From NCBI GenBank assembly GCA_964551295.1, contig CAZKDJ010000017.1, positions 1 through 35,370 on the forward strand: a stretch of DNA of 35,370 nt. Reading direction: 5' to 3'. How positions within the stretch are numbered: position 1 is the first letter of the stretch; every line of letters begins with the position of its first letter. Shown here piece after piece: positions 15,416-23,556 of this stretch. Made by a program: the position numbers and the translations under genes. The notes below the pieces were generated by a model. It was not told where the DNA came from. It did not search any database and saw only the letters and a list, made by a program, of their open reading frames with translations. The stretch comes from JAFGED01 sp964551295. GTDB lineage: Bacteria; Chloroflexota; Anaerolineae; B4-G1.

Positions 15416-15495
15416 AGTCTCGGTACATCCAGGTTTTGAATCGTAGTGTGCGCTTTAGCGTCGACTACGAACGAGATTTTGAATCTACCGAGTCT
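15416..15495. mobile_element. 80-bp inverted-repeat element related to 7687-7840
   Basis: The ends AGTCTCGGTA (15416-15425) and TACCGAGTCT (15486-15495) are inverted repeats (9 of 10), continuing loosely inward. An inner hairpin is perfect: TCGTAGT (15441-15447) with ACTACGA (15464-15470), and CGCT with AGCG around TT. Read inward from the right end, AGACTCGGTAGATTCAA resembles the AGACTCAGTAGATCCAA end of the 154-bp element. The right end contains the last three codons and stop of the VWA gene. Confidence 0.55.
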
Positions 15496-17632
15496 GGCGC
15501 CTGCGCATGGCCATCACCGCGACGGCACCCACAGCCACGCCGATGGCGATGAGGCCGCAGCAACCCAGCAGGGCCCCGATGATGATCATGTTGTTTTCGA
15601 TGAGCTTCTGGATGTCCTCCAGGCTCGCGGCGAACGAGGGCGGTGGCGGCGGGACGTAGTAGTAGGTGTTGCCGCCCCAATCCCGGCCGTCCACGCGCTC
15701 GACGACGGTCACGCTGAAGGGTTCAGTCTCCTCGTCGATGGGCGACTCGATCTCTAGCTCGAACTCGGCGGTCTCTCCGGGCTCCAGCGGGACGTCGCGG
15801 ATGATGGTCTCTCGCTCGTCCAGGTCGACCCTGATGCGATCGCCCTTGACGACGCCGCCTTGAACTTCGCCGCCTGCATCTTCCCAATCATCGAACAAAT
15901 TATCCGGCATGACGATCCACACCTGTGTGCCATCTGGTGCGTCGGGCACGATCACCACGATGTCGATGATGCCCATCTTGTCCTCGGGTGGGGCAGTGAC
16001 GTCGAAGGACACCTGGTCGCTGCCGCCTTCCTCCTCGCCCGGGGCCAGGTCGAAGACGTGCAGGTTGCGCTGGGCGAGGTTGTTGTCGCAGGGCACGTCG
16101 CCTTCGCGCGTGATGGGGTCCTCGTCCGATTCGATGACGGCCAGGATGCACAGGTGCTCGTCGCCCGCAATGCCCGGCGGATCCCATTCCAGCCCCTCTG
16201 TCCAGACCGATTCGCCCTCGGGGACATCTACGCGCACCGAGTCGATCTCCTCCCAGTCGTCGGGCCAGCGCAGTCCGATGCCTGCGTTGGCCCAGTAGAG
16301 CGTGACCTCCACTTGGTCGGCGTCCTGGTCCCCGATGTCGTGCACGCGGGTGTAGAGATAATTGGGTTGGCCGCGCACCGGGTTCTGGTGCGGAGAGAAC
16401 CCCTCCTCGTCGCTGACGAAATCGTCCTCGAGGCGGTTGACGATGTCGTTGCTGATCCAGAAGGGCCCCTCTGAACACACCGTGCCGTCGTCATCGTCGT
16501 TGTCGCCGATAAAGACCTCCGGCCCGGAGGTGCAGCGCCGCTCATAGTCGATCGAGACGGAGATGGTCTTCAATGCAACGCCATCTCCATCCAAAATCAG
16601 GTCGATCTCGTATGTGCCGTCGTCGGCGCCTCCGTCGAGGGGACAAATCCTGACGGTGAATTCCGCGGTTTCGAAGGAGCCCACATCGGTGTAATGATCG
16701 GGGGTGACAGTAATCCAGCCTTCGTAGCCCGCGGCAGCGCGCATGGTCAGCAGGTCGATGACGCTGATCTCCTCCTCGATCAGTTGGGTGACGGCGTCGG
16801 GGATGTCTTCTGCGTCGTGCAGCGGGAAGTACAGGCCGCCGGTCTCTTCGGCGACATATTCGAAGGTCCTGACCGCCTCTTCCGACAGGGAGTCGCTGTT
16901 CACGCCGATGACGGATATCCGCTCATCGACCAGGTCTCGCACCACGTCCTCAAAGACGAGGTCGTCCTCGGTGCCCTCGATCTCGTCGCGGCCCGGGTCG
17001 ACGCCATAATCGACGTCAAAGAAGGTGCGGTCGTGGGGGTGGGCGTCACCGAACAGGATGACGATGCGCTTGGAGTCTGCACGCCACTCGAGGAACTGCA
17101 TCTCCCACAACGCGCGGCTGTAGCTCTCGGGCATGTCGTTGCCATACAGCAGCTCGATGCGGTCCAGCGCCACTCGGATGTCGCCCGTGTCCTCGGTGAT
17201 GTCCTGATCCAGGCGGTAGGGATAGTCGTCCCCGGAGCCATATGTCGATTCATACTCAGAGTCGGTGAACTCGCTGTAATCCACGAACGACGCGACGCCG
17301 AAGGCGGGATCAGGCACCAGAGCGCGCACCGATTCCATGATCTCCTCGGACTGATCCTGCACCTCGTCGATCTCATCGCCCATGCTGCCGCTGGCATCGA
17401 CCAGAAAGACGACGTCGACCCTGTCGATGCGCAGATCGCCCGTCTCGAAGGTGATTTCCTCCTCGACGCACTGTCCGCCGCAGATCTCTGTACCTTGGCG
17501 CGCTGCGCCGATGGCTGCGACCGGTGAGTTCGGTGCCAGCAGCACCAGCAGTCCGCCCACGATCGTCAGGGCTATTCCGACGCGCAATAGAATGAAAGGC
17601 TTTGTGTTTGGGAGTGAATGGGACGGTTTCAT
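15485..17632 (-). CDS. Surface-anchored von Willebrand factor A domain protein
   Basis: The 715-residue protein begins with an N-terminal signal/anchor helix (about 13-36, ending PNSPVAA). The VWA domain spans about 70-280 with the metal-site motif DASGSMGDE (Asp79, Ser81, Ser83). The middle, about 290-600, has acidic beta-rich repeats of the CARDB/adhesin kind, with paired cysteines (CGGQC, EHLCILA, PCDNN). A single C-terminal membrane helix (about 675-708) ends in the basic tail RRRQTR. It should sit on the outer face of the cell, perhaps binding metal-dependent ligands. ATG 17632 has GAAAGGAG seven bases upstream; a GTG 18 bases further upstream overlaps that site. The stop lies inside the repeat element at 15416-15495, so the last residues (Gln-Thr-Arg) derive from it. 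Confidence 0.9.
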   Translation of the reverse strand: MKPSHSLPNTKPFILLRVGIALTIVGGLLVLLAPNSPVAAIGAARQGTEICGGQCVEEEITFETGDLRIDRVDVVFLVDASGSMGDEIDEVQDQSEEIMESVRALVPDPAFGVASFVDYSEFTDSEYESTYGSGDDYPYRLDQDITEDTGDIRVALDRIELLYGNDMPESYSRALWEMQFLEWRADSKRIVILFGDAHPHDRTFFDVDYGVDPGRDEIEGTEDDLVFEDVVRDLVDERISVIGVNSDSLSEEAVRTFEYVAEETGGLYFPLHDAEDIPDAVTQLIEEEISVIDLLTMRAAAGYEGWITVTPDHYTDVGSFETAEFTVRICPLDGGADDGTYEIDLILDGDGVALKTISVSIDYERRCTSGPEVFIGDNDDDDGTVCSEGPFWISNDIVNRLEDDFVSDEEGFSPHQNPVRGQPNYLYTRVHDIGDQDADQVEVTLYWANAGIGLRWPDDWEEIDSVRVDVPEGESVWTEGLEWDPPGIAGDEHLCILAVIESDEDPITREGDVPCDNNLAQRNLHVFDLAPGEEEGGSDQVSFDVTAPPEDKMGIIDIVVIVPDAPDGTQVWIVMPDNLFDDWEDAGGEVQGGVVKGDRIRVDLDERETIIRDVPLEPGETAEFELEIESPIDEETEPFSVTVVERVDGRDWGGNTYYYVPPPPPSFAASLEDIQKLIENNMIIIGALLGCCGLIAIGVAVGAVAVMAMRRRQTR

Positions 17633-17784
17633 TTGAAGGTCTCCTTTCACCGTCGGCCCGCGCTACAGTGTGATAGTGAGGGCGCGCCGGATCTGTAAAA
17701 GTCGAGGTGCATCGTCGTGACTCGTCCAGCCTGGGGAAAGACCTCGCCTTCTCAAGTTGACTGGAACTCGCGCGACCTGCCAAC

Positions 17785-17813
17785 ATTATACCAGCCTCCC
17801 ATCAAACGTACAA
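17785..17813 (-). promoter_or_regulatory. Promoter of the VWA gene
   Basis: On the minus strand TTGTAC (17808-17813), 17 bases, TATAAT (17785-17790) with an extended -10 TGG in front. Transcription would start near 17778, giving a leader of about 145 bases before the ATG at 17632. Confidence 0.75.
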
Positions 17814-17817
17814 CCGG

Positions 17818-17909
17818 GGTGCTCTTTGAGCACCTAAGCAATTTCGCAGTCGAAAATGCAGTGACGACGCTCCTGGATTAGCCTGCAATTTCGACTGCGT
17901 CGAAATTGC
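17818..17909. repeat. Hairpin and 72-bp inverted repeat between divergent promoters
   Basis: GGTGCTC-TTT-GAGCACC (17818-17834) is a perfect seven-pair hairpin. Next, 17838-17861 and 17883-17909 form an inverted repeat of 24-27 bases with one three-base indel, starting GCAATTTCG. It lies between the -35 box of the VWA promoter and the -35 box of the cinA-like promoter, so it could be an operator region or another small palindromic element. The rest of the 366-base gap holds only the two promoters and the VWA leader. Confidence 0.5.
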
Positions 17910-17932
17910 CATGGCGCGCGCAGCGCGCCCGC

Positions 17933-17961
17933 TTGCCAGTTTGCGCCGCTTCGGGTATAGT
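17933..17961 (+). promoter_or_regulatory. Promoter of the cinA-like gene
   Basis: TTGCCA (17933-17938), 17 bases, TATAGT (17956-17961). Transcription would start near 17968, giving a 31-base leader that contains AGGAGG at 17988-17993. Confidence 0.75.
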
Positions 17962-17998
17962 TCCCAGGCGCGTTATAGCCCAGGGATAGGAGGACAGG

Positions 17999-19207
17999 AT
18001 GAAAGCAGCCATTCTGACTATCGGCGACGAGCTCACGTGTGGTTACCAGTTGGACACAAATTCGCAATTCATCGCGCAGCGGTTGGCCATGTTGCCCGCC
18101 GACGTCGTCCTGCACATGTCGGTGGGGGACGACCTGCATGCCATTCACACGGCGCTGCACGTGGCGACGCACATGACCGAGGCGGATGGAGAGCCGGCGG
18201 TCGTCGTCATCGCCGGCGGGCTGGGCCCCACGGAGGACGACCTGACCCGTCGAGCGGTGGCCACCCACTTTGGGCTGGCGTTGGTGGAGGAAGCCGAGGC
18301 ATTAGCGCGCATTAAGGAGCGGTTTGCCCACCTGGGCCGTGAGATGCCAGAGAGCAACTGCATCCAGGCCCAGGTGCCCGCCGGCAGCCGGATCATCCAC
18401 AACAGCCGGGGCACCGCTGCCGGCTTCTACCTGCCGGTGCAGGGGAATATGCACGTGTTCGTCACGCCCGGCGTGCCATACGAGATGAAGGGCATGTTAG
18501 ATGAATTTATCCTGCCCCGTTTGCGGGAGTTGGCGGGAACTGGCGCTTTTACCCAGCGGGCGTTCGTCAAGGTCTATGGCCTGCCAGAGCCAGAGATCAA
18601 CGAGCGCATCCGTTCCCTGCTGGCGCGGGATCGCAACCCGCTCCTGGGGCTGCTCCCTAATATGGGCACCATCACCGTCGAGCTGGTGGCCTCGGGCGAC
18701 GCGCCGGAGGCGGCCGAGGCGCTGATCGCAGCCGACGTGGCCGCGCTGCGGGCCGAGCTGGGGCAACACGTCATCAGCGACGACGGGCGGGATCTACCGC
18801 AGGTGGTGGCCGACCTGCTGGTGGCGCGCGGGCTGACCGTCGCCGTGGCCGAGGTGGGCACCGGCGGATTGGTGGCCGCCCGGCTCACCGAGCCGGAGGG
18901 GTCGGAGCGGTGGTTCCGCGAGGGCAGCGTCTTGGACGGTGACTCTGCGAGTGACACGGAGACGCTAGCGCGGACGTTGGCCGCCCGGCAGGCCACCGTC
19001 GCTGATGTCGGCGTGGGCATGGGGCCCATCATCGCGCCGGAGGACAGCGCTGCCGACAACCCCTATGCCGCGGTCGATGTGGCAGTGAACGTACAGGGGC
19101 AGGAGACCCATCACCGGCTGCGTGCCAGCGGCGATCGCGACCGCGCGCGCCGGTGGGTTGCCGACGGCGTGTTGGATCTGGTGCGGCTGCGTGTGCTGGA
19201 GTTGTAA
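17999..19207 (+). CDS. cinA: CinA-like protein with degenerate C-terminal deamidase domain
   Basis: The product is 402 residues with the CinA architecture: an N-terminal MoCF/MoaB-like domain (1-170; TIGDELTCGYQLDTNS and GGLGPTEDD at 73-81, both intact), a linker domain, and a C-terminal PncC-type domain. In CinA the first half is an ADP-ribose or NAD-related pyrophosphatase and the second a nicotinamide-mononucleotide deamidase of the pyridine nucleotide salvage cycle. Here the signature AESCTGG reads AEVGTGG (274-280), losing the Ser-Cys. The downstream F-x-G-x-V-x-Y-x-N-x-x-K segment is replaced by REGSVLDGDSASDT. The deamidase is therefore probably inactive. AGGAGG lies five bases before the ATG. 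UPF0316 follows after 36 bases. Confidence 0.88.
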   Translation: MKAAILTIGDELTCGYQLDTNSQFIAQRLAMLPADVVLHMSVGDDLHAIHTALHVATHMTEADGEPAVVVIAGGLGPTEDDLTRRAVATHFGLALVEEAEALARIKERFAHLGREMPESNCIQAQVPAGSRIIHNSRGTAAGFYLPVQGNMHVFVTPGVPYEMKGMLDEFILPRLRELAGTGAFTQRAFVKVYGLPEPEINERIRSLLARDRNPLLGLLPNMGTITVELVASGDAPEAAEALIAADVAALRAELGQHVISDDGRDLPQVVADLLVARGLTVAVAEVGTGGLVAARLTEPEGSERWFREGSVLDGDSASDTETLARTLAARQATVADVGVGMGPIIAPEDSAADNPYAAVDVAVNVQGQETHHRLRASGDRDRARRWVADGVLDLVRLRVLEL

Positions 19208-19243
19208 GCCGGATTGGCAATCTGGCTATAGGGAGCATTACGT

Positions 19244-19765
19244 ATGGATGTCTTTCTGCAAGCGCTGCTTATCTTTTTGCTGCGAGCGGTGGGTATCTCT
19301 GTCCACACGCTGGGCATGATCCTCACCGTGCAGGGGCGGCGGCTGCCCGCCATCCTTGCTGGCAGCTTTAACACCTTGCTGTACGTCGTGGCCATCGGGC
19401 AGGTAGTGGCCAATCTGAACAACGTGGCCAACGTCGTCGCGTACGTCGTCGGCTTTGGCGTGGGCACCTGGATCGGCATGATTCTCGAAGGTCGCATCGC
19501 GCTGGGTTTCGCCGACGTGCACATCATCTCTACTGAGCAGAGTGAGGCCGTGGCGGTTGCCTTGCGAGAGGCCGGCTTTGGGGCGACCCAGATGCACGGC
19601 CAGGGGCGTGAAAAGCCGGTGGGCATCGTGCAGGCCATCGTGCCGCGCAAGAATGTCTCGGCGGTGGTTTGCATCGTCGAAGGGGTTGATGCCGGAGCCA
19701 TCGTGTCCATCTCCGAGGCCAAGACGGTGCAGCGGGGCTACTGGCGGCCGGTAGAGAGACGGTGA
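19244..19765 (+). CDS. UPF0316/DUF2179-type membrane protein
   Basis: The 173-residue protein has three membrane segments in its first 80 residues (MDVFLQALLIFLLR, then ILAGSFNTLLYVVAIGQV and VVAYVVGFGVGTWIG) followed by a soluble domain of about 90 residues of the DUF2179 kind. Segments GRIALGFADVHIIS and SISEAKTVQRGYWR fit that family. DUF2179 domains are thought to bind ligands, but this protein's role is unknown. It probably shares the cinA-like transcript, with a 36-base gap. A GGGAG site stands 11 bases before the ATG. It converges with the ABC transporter gene with only one base between the two stops, and no terminator is visible there. Confidence 0.85.
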   Translation: MDVFLQALLIFLLRAVGISVHTLGMILTVQGRRLPAILAGSFNTLLYVVAIGQVVANLNNVANVVAYVVGFGVGTWIGMILEGRIALGFADVHIISTEQSEAVAVALREAGFGATQMHGQGREKPVGIVQAIVPRKNVSAVVCIVEGVDAGAIVSISEAKTVQRGYWRPVERR

Positions 19766-19766
19766 T

Positions 19767-21506
19767 TTACTGCTCTTCACTCGCCGTCAGCTCCAGTTGC
19801 CGCCGGTAGAGCTGGCTGTACAGCCCGCCGCGAGCCAGCAGTTCCTTGTGGTCCCCCACTTCGCGGATGCGGCCCTCCTCCAGGGCGATGATCTTGTCGG
19901 CGTTGCGGATGGTGCTCAGCCGGTGGGCGATGACGAGCGCCGTGCGTCCCTTCAGCACCTCGTCCAGCGCCTGCTGGATCAGGTACTCGGCCTCGGCGTC
20001 CACCGACGAGGTGGCCTCATCCAGGATCAGGATGCGCGGATCGGCCAGGATGGCGCGCGCCAGGGCCAGACGCTGCTTTTGCCCGCCGCTCAACTTGACC
20101 CCGCGCTCGCCGATCTCGGTATCGTAGCCTCGGGGCAGCTGCCGGATGAACTCGTGGGCGTAGGCGGCTTTTGCCGCGGCGATCATTTCCTCCTCGCTGG
20201 CGTCGGGTTTTCCATAGAGCAGGTTATCACGCACGGTGGTGTTGAACAGGAACGTATCTTGCAGCACCACCGCCACATGGCGGCGCAGCGACTTGACCTG
20301 CACCTGCCGCAGGTCGTGGCCGTCCACTAAAATGCGCCCGTGGATCGGGTCGTAAAAGCGGCACAGCAAGCTGGCGATGCTGGTCTTGCCCGCGCCGCTG
20401 GGCCCCACCAGCGCCACCACCTCGCCAGGGCCCATGTGGAAATCGACGTCGTGTAAGACTTCGTCGCCTTCGCCGTAGCGAAAGTGCACGCCATCGAACA
20501 CCACATTGCCCTCGATCTCTTTCAGCGCCACTGCATCCGATGCATCCTGAATCTCGGGCTCCTCGTCCAGCAGCTCAAAGATGCGCTCGCCGGCGGCGAT
20601 GGCCTGCTGGAAGGTGTTGTCCACCTCCGTCAGCCGCCGCAGCGGATCGTAGAACGAGGTGATGTAGGCCATAAAGGCCACCAGCGTGCCCAGCGAGAGC
20701 TGTCCCTCGATGACCATCCACGCGCCGATTCCAAGCACGAGTGTGCCTCCCGCTGCGCCGACGAAGGACAGGGCGGGAAAGAAGGTCGACCAGGTGCGGA
20801 TAGCGCGTACGCGCTCCTGGTAGTAATGGTCGCTGACGTCGCGAAAGCGGGCCAGCTCCGCGTCCTCGCGCCCAAAGGCCTGGATGACGCGGATGCCGGC
20901 CAGGTTATCCTGCAAGCGAGCGTTGATGTCGCCCAGCCGGTCGCGCGCCTGGCGGTAGATGGGGCGCGCGCGCCGGTTGAAACGTCGCAGGGCCACGGCG
21001 ATCAGCGGAAGCAGGGCCAGCACGACCAGCGCCAGCCGCCAGTCGAGCGCCAGCAGCATGACCGTGGCCCCCACCAGCCGCAGCAGATCGACCGTCGTCA
21101 GGATCACGCCGTGGGTGACGAAATTCTCCAGCGCCTCCACGTCGTTGGCCACGCGCGACATCAGCTCGCCGGTGGACGTGCGCTCGAAGAAGGAGAGGGA
21201 CAGCCGTTGCAGGTAGCCGTACAGGCGCACGCGCAGGTCGAGGATAAAGCGCGCGCCCAGCACGTGGCGGATGTACTGCTCGCTGACCTCCGTGCCCCAC
21301 AGCAGCGCATAGATCCCGATCAAGCCGGCCACCATCACGCCCAGGCGGCTGAGGTTGCCCGCGACGATCACCTGGTCCACGATCTGGCGCTGAAAGAGCG
21401 GCGGGAGCAGGGTCAGGCCAGTGTGGAGCAGCAGCAACACGCCCGTGACGAGCAACGATTTCCAATAGGGCTGCACGTAGCGGAGGAGGCGTTTCAGTAT
21501 GCGCAT
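19767..21506 (-). CDS. ABC exporter half-transporter, MsbA/multidrug type
   Basis: The 579-residue fused permease-ATPase exporter has six membrane helices in residues 15-300, and the coupling motif TSTGELMSRVANDV is at 111-124. The ATPase domain spans about 340-579: Walker A GPSGAGKTS (368-376), Q-loop VVLQDTFLF, signature LSGGQ (482-486), Walker B ILILDEATSSVD (502-513, Glu507) and the switch His538 in IAHRLST. All catalytic residues are intact, so it is active as a homodimer or with a partner encoded elsewhere. The substrate could be a lipid, drug or peptide; no neighbour points to one. GGAGGT precedes the ATG closely. The promoter is at 21529-21557. Confidence 0.95.
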   Translation of the reverse strand: MRILKRLLRYVQPYWKSLLVTGVLLLLHTGLTLLPPLFQRQIVDQVIVAGNLSRLGVMVAGLIGIYALLWGTEVSEQYIRHVLGARFILDLRVRLYGYLQRLSLSFFERTSTGELMSRVANDVEALENFVTHGVILTTVDLLRLVGATVMLLALDWRLALVVLALLPLIAVALRRFNRRARPIYRQARDRLGDINARLQDNLAGIRVIQAFGREDAELARFRDVSDHYYQERVRAIRTWSTFFPALSFVGAAGGTLVLGIGAWMVIEGQLSLGTLVAFMAYITSFYDPLRRLTEVDNTFQQAIAAGERIFELLDEEPEIQDASDAVALKEIEGNVVFDGVHFRYGEGDEVLHDVDFHMGPGEVVALVGPSGAGKTSIASLLCRFYDPIHGRILVDGHDLRQVQVKSLRRHVAVVLQDTFLFNTTVRDNLLYGKPDASEEEMIAAAKAAYAHEFIRQLPRGYDTEIGERGVKLSGGQKQRLALARAILADPRILILDEATSSVDAEAEYLIQQALDEVLKGRTALVIAHRLSTIRNADKIIALEEGRIREVGDHKELLARGGLYSQLYRRQLELTASEEQ

Positions 21507-21528
21507 AGGTGTACCTCCGATGGAGCGC

Positions 21529-21557
21529 AGTATAACACGAGGAACGTAAAACGTGAA
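21529..21557 (-). promoter_or_regulatory. Promoter of the ABC exporter
   Basis: On the minus strand TTCACG (21552-21557), 17 bases, TATACT (21529-21534). The -35 box lies inside the heptamer repeat array at 21543-21600. Confidence 0.55.
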
Positions 21558-21600
21558 GCGTAAAACGTGAGGTGTGAGTTACGCTTTACGCTTCACGTTT
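21543..21600. repeat. Heptamer array with 16-bp inverted repeat
   Basis: Five tandem seven-base units (AACGTAA, AACGTGA, AGCGTAA, AACGTGA, GGTGTGA) run from 21543 to 21577. The complementary units TTACGCT, TTACGCT and TCACGTT follow to 21600. Together AAACGTGAAGCGTAAA (21549-21564) and TTTACGCTTCACGTTT (21585-21600) form a perfect 16-bp palindrome with a 20-base loop. It sits between two divergent promoters. Confidence 0.75.
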
Positions 21601-21604
21601 CCGC

Positions 21605-21633
21605 TTGTCAACTTGGCGCAAAAGCGGTATAGT
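21605..21633 (+). promoter_or_regulatory. Promoter of the AAA ATPase/DUF4276 operon
   Basis: TTGTCA (21605-21610), 17 bases, TATAGT (21628-21633). Transcription would start near 21640, about 22 bases before the ATG at 21662. Confidence 0.75.
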
Positions 21634-21661
21634 CGGGAAAGCGTAGGTGGAGGTGAGAAGA

Positions 21662-22909
21662 ATGGAACAAGAGCATAGAAAACTAGACCGGCGACAGTTG
21701 GGATACCCGCGCGTCATCGAATTGAGGTTGCAGGGCTATCGGCCATTTGGAGACTCGTCCTTCTATTTCTTTCCTAGAATGCACCCGGCCGAGAAATCTC
21801 GTGGATGGCTTCAAGTGATCGTCGGCGCCAACGGGTCGGGCAAGTCCAGCCTGTTCGAGTTTCTGAGATTTTTGCGTGATGCGATGCGCGAAGACATCCC
21901 ACCGGAAATCGTGACGGGACCTCCCGGCCAGCAGATATTTCACCGCCCTGGCCCTGATAGGCTGCGATGGAACATTGAGGTTGAGTGGGGGTGGCCACAA
22001 TTCGATCCGGCTCTGGCGGATACTCCTGGTCCAATGTCCATGTATTATGAGGGTGAAGTGCGCGGGCCTATCGGACGGGTCCGCGTCTCGTTTGAGAAGG
22101 TGTCGTATCCCCGTCATGGTGCGACGCTGATGCACATTCAAGACGGCGAGGGCTTTTTTGAGGGTCTCGAGCGAACAGAGATGCCCCTGCGCAAGCCCAA
22201 CCGACTGGCGCTCAGCGATATGATCGGTCCACATCGGGGAGCTCTGTACCATTTGCGCGAGTTCATCGCCGGTTGGCGTTTTTACAGCACTTTCGACGTC
22301 GACAGCGACAAGATTCGCGGGCCGGTCCCCGTAGAACAGGAACCAGTGCTCCGCGAAAATGCAGGCAACCTGAGCGCAGTGTTATTTCATATGATGACCG
22401 AGCATCCTTTGGTGTTCGACGAGTTGAAAACTCACCTGCGGTCGGCCGTTCCCGGATTTCGTAATTTGACGGTCAAAGCGCGTGGCGGGCCAGGCCAGGT
22501 GATCGCCTTCTGGCAGGAAGAAGGCGTGGATGACGAGTTGAGCCTCGCGGACCTTTCCGACGGCATCCTGCGTTTCCTGTGTTGGACGACCCTTTGCCTG
22601 GTGCCCAACCCTCCTACGCTCATCTGCATCGACGAGCCAGACCAGGGGGTTCACCCGCGCACGCTGCCCATCCTGGCCGGACTCTTTGAAAAGGCCAGCA
22701 CGCGTACCCAGGTATTATTGGCTACTCACGCCTCCTATTTCTTGACCCAGTTCGACGTGACGCGCATTGCAGTGATGAAGAAAGTGGATGGCGAGAGCCG
22801 CTATCTCAAACCGGGCGATTCAGAAGCCCTGCGAGCCAACCTGGAGGACTTTGGCGTCGAGGAACTGGAGGCCATGCACCGCAGCGACGAGCTGGAGGTG
22901 CTGGTGTGA
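21662..22909 (+). CDS. AAA-type ATPase, probable defence effector subunit
   Basis: The 415-residue P-loop ATPase is of the AAA_15/AAA_21 (OLD/RecF-like) group. Walker A is GANGSGKSS (55-63), directly after an N-terminal strand pair (LRLQGYRPFG). The ABC-like signature region reads LADLSDGILRFL (about 296-306), Walker B ICIDEPDQGVHP (321-332) and the H-loop LLATHASYF (about 352-360). The coiled-coil of SMC proteins is missing, and the middle section (100-290) is beta-rich. No nuclease domain is present; the next gene, overlapping by four bases (GTGA), may supply one. Such ATPase plus TOPRIM-like pairs occur in phage-defence systems such as PARIS and split OLD, but the identification here is by architecture. 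ATG 21662 has GGAGGT seven bases upstream. Confidence 0.88.
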   Translation: MEQEHRKLDRRQLGYPRVIELRLQGYRPFGDSSFYFFPRMHPAEKSRGWLQVIVGANGSGKSSLFEFLRFLRDAMREDIPPEIVTGPPGQQIFHRPGPDRLRWNIEVEWGWPQFDPALADTPGPMSMYYEGEVRGPIGRVRVSFEKVSYPRHGATLMHIQDGEGFFEGLERTEMPLRKPNRLALSDMIGPHRGALYHLREFIAGWRFYSTFDVDSDKIRGPVPVEQEPVLRENAGNLSAVLFHMMTEHPLVFDELKTHLRSAVPGFRNLTVKARGGPGQVIAFWQEEGVDDELSLADLSDGILRFLCWTTLCLVPNPPTLICIDEPDQGVHPRTLPILAGLFEKASTRTQVLLATHASYFLTQFDVTRIAVMKKVDGESRYLKPGDSEALRANLEDFGVEELEAMHRSDELEVLV

Positions 22910-23556
22910 AGAAGGTGATCGTCTACGTCGAGGGGCCCAGCGATCGGTTGGCGATGGAAGAGTTGCTGGCCGATTTGTTAGTGCGCTTGCAGATAGCGGG
23001 CGTGGCAGTTGAGTTTATTCCTACCGAGGGGAAAAAGAGGTTGCTGCTCCGAACGCCCACCAAGGCGGTGAACATCTTGCGCAACGACCCTCATGCTGTA
23101 GTGATTGCTCTGCCAGATCTCTATCCGCCCAACATCGCTTTCAAGCATACCACTTTTGATGAGTTGGTTCAGGCCTTGCGGGAAGAATTTGCGCGGGTGC
23201 TGGCGCATAAGAAAGTAGACGATGCGCGATTACGCGAACGGTTTCACGTGTACTGCTTAAAGTACGATCTGGAGGCGCTGATTCTGGCTGCCGAAAACGG
23301 ACTGGCGTCGAGGCTGGGTATCTCATCGGTAACCCCAATCTGGATCAAGCCGGTAGAAGATCAAGATCACCAAAATCCTCCCAAGCGCATCGTGGAGCAG
23401 GTATTTGAGGCGCATGGAGACAGATACCAAGATACGATTGACGCGCCGCTGATATTGGGTGCCGCCCGGTATCCAGACATCGCCGCAGCCTGTCCTCAGT
23501 GCTTCAAGCCTTTCGTGGACCATCTGGAGGCACTCCTAGATGGAGAAACACAATGA
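22906..23556 (+). CDS. DUF4276/TOPRIM-like protein, partner of the AAA ATPase
   Basis: The product is 216 residues. It begins with KKVIVYVEGPSD (Glu9, Asp13), the glutamate-bearing first strand of a TOPRIM-like fold. VVIALPDLYPP follows (Asp71), then KYDLEALILA (Asp121, Glu123), so the acidic residues needed for metal-dependent phosphoryl transfer are plausible. The second TOPRIM motif is usually DxD and here has a single clear Asp. DUF4276 genes commonly follow AAA ATPase genes, and a nuclease role is inferred from that and from TOPRIM relatives (AriB, OLD). The GTG start shares GTGA with the ATPase stop, and the TGA stop shares ATGA with the glpK remnant, so three frames are translationally coupled. 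Confidence 0.8.
   Translation: MKKVIVYVEGPSDRLAMEELLADLLVRLQIAGVAVEFIPTEGKKRLLLRTPTKAVNILRNDPHAVVIALPDLYPPNIAFKHTTFDELVQALREEFARVLAHKKVDDARLRERFHVYCLKYDLEALILAAENGLASRLGISSVTPIWIKPVEDQDHQNPPKRIVEQVFEAHGDRYQDTIDAPLILGAARYPDIAAACPQCFKPFVDHLEALLDGETQ

Noticed and set aside
20484..21563. Forward frame opposite the ABC exporter
   Set aside because: Gln/His/Arg-rich shadow; the exporter frame has all ATPase motifs.
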